A stretch of 64,000 bases of DNA, from assembly GCA_024036415.1 (NCBI GenBank), contig JAMWET010005077.1, forward strand, positions 640,001-704,000, written 5' to 3'. Below the pieces are notes generated by a model. The model was not told the origin of the DNA, made no database searches, and was given only the letters and a program-made list of their open reading frames with translations. The position numbers were made by a program, and so were the translations under genes. This stretch comes from Prochilodus magdalenae (lineage: Eukaryota; Chordata; Actinopteri; Characiformes; Prochilodontidae). Of the stretch, positions 61,641 through 64,000 are shown one piece after another; position 1 is the first letter of the stretch, and every line of letters begins with the position of its first letter.

Positions 61641-64000
61641 GTAAGCCCTAGAGACTGTGTCTCACTTTTATTATTATTTTAACTTTCCTGCTGACGTCAA
61701 AGAGTTGTGGAAAAGCATGCCAGCATGTCAGTGTTTTAAACAAAGCAGGAGCCTTTTATGTAAAGCTGCTTCAGCAATATTGAGCTTAACGATCAGGCCT
61801 GTTGGTGGATCATTGGGCCGAGACAAAGACCAGAGTCACAGGCTGGGTGTGACAGCCTTGCTCCTGCCCATGGGGACTCCTTGACTTCTTCTCGAGCTGC
61901 TTTAGGTTTGAAGTTAACAGGAATTGACTCCAGATTGACAGTGTGCAAAAAGAATACAAAGCTTGAACGTGTAGTAAGCTGTGCTTTCATTGATGACATC
62001 ATGCATGGCTGTTTGTGGCACTATCTGCTCAATATCCGGCTTTCCAGACCCAGTCATTTTATGGAATTATTCAGCCAGATTTTGAAATCTCTGCAACTTA
62101 ATTTTTTGAAATATTTTTGCAGTGCAATAATTAAGGTTCCGGTGTTGCCTCTTTTCAAAAGTATGCTCTTTTGCCATTCAGATAAGCTGTTTCCACTGAT
62201 TTGGATTGAAGTTTTTGATGTCACTCCTTCAAATTCCAAAGGAGCTCGCAACCTGCCATTTTGAGTAGCCTGTGATTTGAGCTTACAAAATGGTTCACAT
62301 GTACGCCAAACAAATGAAAGGGATGCGACACGAGCATGGGTGTGGGTGGATTATTAACGAGGCTCGCTGAAGGGCCTTGCAGCCGCAGGCTTATGTTTCA
62401 AGTCTCTGCAGAGAAAAGTGTAGATTGTCTCAGAAGCTTTGGCACCGGTCGTAGTATGCCTGCCCTGCCCACATAGAAACGTGATGAATAGCTGACATTG
62501 AAGTGTGCTCGGTCACAGCGGCCTGCGAAAATATTTGAACACGCGTGTTTATTCTGAAAGGCGCACCTGGCCCTTATTAACGGAGGGAAGTAGAAGTGGC
62601 AGCTGTGGAATTCTGCTATTTTTATGTAAGAAGTGTGAAACAATCATGTCCCCACCCCTTCTCCCTCTCTCTACGTAGACTACAGTGCAAACGACACACG
62701 TCCACAGAAGAACAGGCGCAGTCTCGTCGGATTTATCTCTGAAGTTCACTTAATAAACATGAATTGCAGCGAACTGTGAAATATTGGAGTTTGTAACAGC
62801 GGCCTTGCTGTACGTATGGGCTCTTTGTGCGATAACCCCTCAAGCAGCGGTTGACTTTAAAATAAGCAATCTCTATGTATGTGATAATGAGTTTTTCTCT
62901 CTCCTTTTTTTTTTTTTTCTTTTCTTTTTCTTTTTTTCCTTAAGCAAGTAGTGTTCCACACCGCCAAGGCCTCGTGCAGAGCAGGCTCCGAGAGCTAGAA
63001 ACCAGCACCTCGTTCTCATTCATATGCATCCACTATGGGCGTCTGCAGAGCTGCTTTAGAATTTGCCTACCTCTGCTTGTAATTCTGAGGCTGATGAAGC
63101 CTTTGGTTTTGTAGTTGTCAGATAATTAATACTGGAACGATAGGATGAGTGTTTGCCAAGTGCCTTTATCTGAACTGCGCTCTGCGAACAGGTTTTGTAA
63201 TCAGATGCGCAGATAGCGTGTGGCGCTCACCTTTGGACCATGCGCTGGGGTGGTGTGGTGTGGCTGCTACAGCACTTCTTGCCACGAGGGTGTGATTGAT
63301 AGAGTTTCCATGCTTGCCAATGCTGTCACACGCTGCGCTCGGAGAAAGAGGAATGCTTTGCCCCGGCTCTGCTGATGGATTTGTCGGGGCAGCGTGATGC
63401 TCCCTGCCGCTGACTGGAATCCTGATGACCTCTCCAAATGCTGACGTGGTTATAAAATAGGAAGTGTGCGATATTGCCAGCATGCAGTGCTCCTCTACAA
63501 GGCACAGGTTCAGAGGCACTCTGAAAGCCAAAAGGAGTTGTTAAGGTGTTAATGATGTGAAAGTGAAAGCTCTGTTCTGCCCCTTCAGTAACCTCTCTGT
63601 TGGAGGTGGGGGAGGCTAGGGAGTATTTCACAGCTGGATAACTTAAGCCAAAAATGAAGACTGTCTAAAAGGAATGGTCGTGGCTGTTTTACTCAATTTT
63701 TTGGGAATGTGATCTGATTCTCTGGAATTCTGTTTTGTGAAATGCCCGCTGGTGCCGGAGTTAAACCTTTGTTGCACATTTTGGTGTTTTCTTTTGGAGG
63801 TGTACTGGTGCATCATGGCATTTTGATATCACAGTTCAAAAATGTGGAAATCCATCATCAAACATGATCTGTGATGTATGCTCTGTTAATTACGCTGGTT
63901 AGTCAGTTTGGTTGTTTCAGTTCTGCAAATGGTCACTGAGCAATACTTAAGCACTTGTCCTGCCTCTCAGCTCTAATTTCTAAGTTTGTATTAGTAAGTT
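61641..64000 (+). other. tnrc18 second intron, 5' part
   Basis: It runs to the window end with no further exon recognised. It contains a T/C-rich tract at 62894-62940 (TTTTTTCTTTTC...), but the sequence after it has no tnrc18-like frame. The frames at 61881-62264 and 63166-63631 have no family resemblance. Confidence 0.65.

Overview
The window is eukaryotic. It has long introns with GT-AG boundaries, many microsatellites and decayed cut-and-paste transposons, and no operon-like gene packing. The coding exons and the repeats (several Tc1/mariner families and a palindromic dispersed repeat I associate with otophysan fishes) point to a ray-finned fish, plausibly a catfish or characin relative. 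The lineage call is from memory of repeat families and was not tested.

Layout: (1) 1-9515 holds the 3' two-thirds of slc29a4 (equilibrative nucleoside transporter 4, also called plasma membrane monoamine transporter) on the + strand. Seven coding exons join in phase to about 388 residues ending at a TAA at 8895-8897. A short 3' UTR follows, with AATAAA at 9491. (2) 9516-43200 is about 34 kb of intergenic DNA with no exon I can recognise. It holds Tc1/mariner fragments, a duplicated SINE-like repeat, copies of the palindromic repeat, a MITE with 24-bp inverted ends, a 42-unit 24-bp minisatellite inside a Tc1 remnant, and long TA, GATA and ATT tracts. An isolated CpG-bearing patch near 28.0-28.5 kb could be an unannotated promoter. 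(3) 43230-46177 is a CpG-rich promoter-like region. (4) 46178-64000 is the 5' end of tnrc18 on the + strand: the start exon (start at 46307), a 15-kb first coding intron, a second coding exon at 61482-61640, and the beginning of the next intron.

The two genes are neighbours in mammals too, which supports both identifications. They encode unrelated functions: a 11-TM organic cation/monoamine transporter, and a large nuclear BAH-domain chromatin protein. Nothing suggests they act together. As I recall the human locus, the two genes are convergent; here they are head-to-tail, which implies a local inversion in one lineage.

I found no prokaryotic-type system, CRISPR array, rRNA or convincing tRNA. 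The most striking structure is the minisatellite at 14719-15720, which is open in all six frames only because its unit is 24 bp with no stop. The long reading frames it makes are not genes.
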